Positions 63,777 through 64,000 of a stretch of DNA of 64,000 nucleotides are shown piece after piece; the first letter of the stretch is position 1; the number at the start of each line of letters is the position of its first letter. Position numbers and translations under genes: made by a program. This DNA is from Tunturibacter psychrotolerans (GTDB taxonomy: Bacteria > Acidobacteriota > Terriglobia > Terriglobales > Acidobacteriaceae). Below the pieces are notes generated by a model. It was given only the letters and a program-made list of their open reading frames with translations, did not search any database and had not been told where the DNA came from. Location: assembly GCF_040359615.1 (NCBI RefSeq), contig NZ_CP132942.1:1798001-1862000 (forward strand), written 5' to 3'.

Positions 63777-63932
63777 AAAGTCACCTTGTGCGCCAAACCG
63801 CACCGCCGCACCGAGACACTCGCCCGGACCGCTCCCAATTACCGGTTCCGCGCTGATCCTACTATCACCACACCCTCATCTCGACCTCTAACTGACAGGG
63901 GTAATCACCACCCTAACCAGCATCAACGCACA

Positions 63933-63960
63933 AAAAAGCGCCCCATCAGGAGCGCTTTTT
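63933..63960 (-). terminator. Terminator candidate near the right edge
   Basis: AAAAAGCGC (63933-63941) pairs with GCGCTTTTT (63952-63960) over CCCATCAGGA. On the minus strand it would end with TTTTTTGTGCG, fitting a gene lying to the right of the window. No plus-strand gene ends here. Confidence 0.6.
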
Positions 63961-64000
63961 CACTGCAACAACTACGTTTCAGATCTCGAGAATAACCGGC

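Overview
The window is about 60% GC chromosomal DNA. It opens with an almost complete S10-spc-alpha ribosomal supercluster on the + strand (positions 39 to 18306), running from rpsJ to rplQ with secY, adk, map, infA and rpmJ in the standard bacterial order. The rest is a mosaic of short operons on both strands. Gene content suggests a soil acidobacterium of the Terriglobia/Acidobacteriaceae type. Supporting signs are a large secreted FG-GAP/Ig protein with an internal 'GCGSC' C-terminal module, a YpdA-type reductase, several secreted or outer-membrane proteins, and an EF-P with a 'TPGNLRAF' tip loop. This placement is inference from protein style, since no rRNA gene is present.

Layout. (1) 39-18306: ribosomal proteins, SecY translocase, adenylate kinase, methionine aminopeptidase, IF-1 and RNA polymerase alpha, closed by a canonical terminator at 18325-18366. 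The spacers are long and many hold perfect hairpins without U-runs just after a stop codon. A small DUF1272-like zinc-type protein sits between rpsK and rpsD. (2) 18383-24347: diguanylate cyclase, a hypothetical protein, a lactonase-type beta-propeller, a YahK-like alcohol dehydrogenase, apt, acylphosphatase and efp. (3) 24496-29939: a secreted protein, trpG, an unknown exported protein, trpE and glutamate dehydrogenase. (4) 29994-41734: FG-GAP protein, pgsA, a small membrane protein, class I fumarase, an outer-membrane beta-barrel, a cytochrome c, a DUF481 barrel, a lone GvpL/F protein and an OmpA-family protein. (5) 41882-51052: a small conserved protein, an MDR oxidoreductase, an ABC-2 exporter pair, YpdA, two response-regulator-type proteins, and a DUF2339-DUF3999 pair. 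(6) 51077-63776: FtsK, a PA2169-type four-helix protein, a DoxX-like protein, UppP, two TPR proteins in divergent arrangement, a CLC chloride transporter, threonine dehydratase and a patatin-barrel (type Vd-like) protein.

The ribosomal block supplies ribosomes, RNA polymerase alpha and the Sec channel as one expression unit. The later regions mostly serve envelope biogenesis (SecY clients, UppP, PgsA, OmpA, DUF481, patatin barrel), amino-acid and nitrogen metabolism (TrpE/TrpG, Gdh, threonine dehydratase) and signalling (c-di-GMP, REC-Hpt, NarL-type). I see no tRNA, rRNA, CRISPR array, insertion sequence, prophage or restriction/defence island. No clear new multi-gene system stands out. The most unusual signals are the intercistronic hairpins of the ribosomal block, charged tails on L22, L3 and RpoA, the DUF1272 insertion, the orphan GvpL/F gene, and two long dyads in divergent promoter regions. 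Hairpins were found by eye and their stabilities were not calculated.
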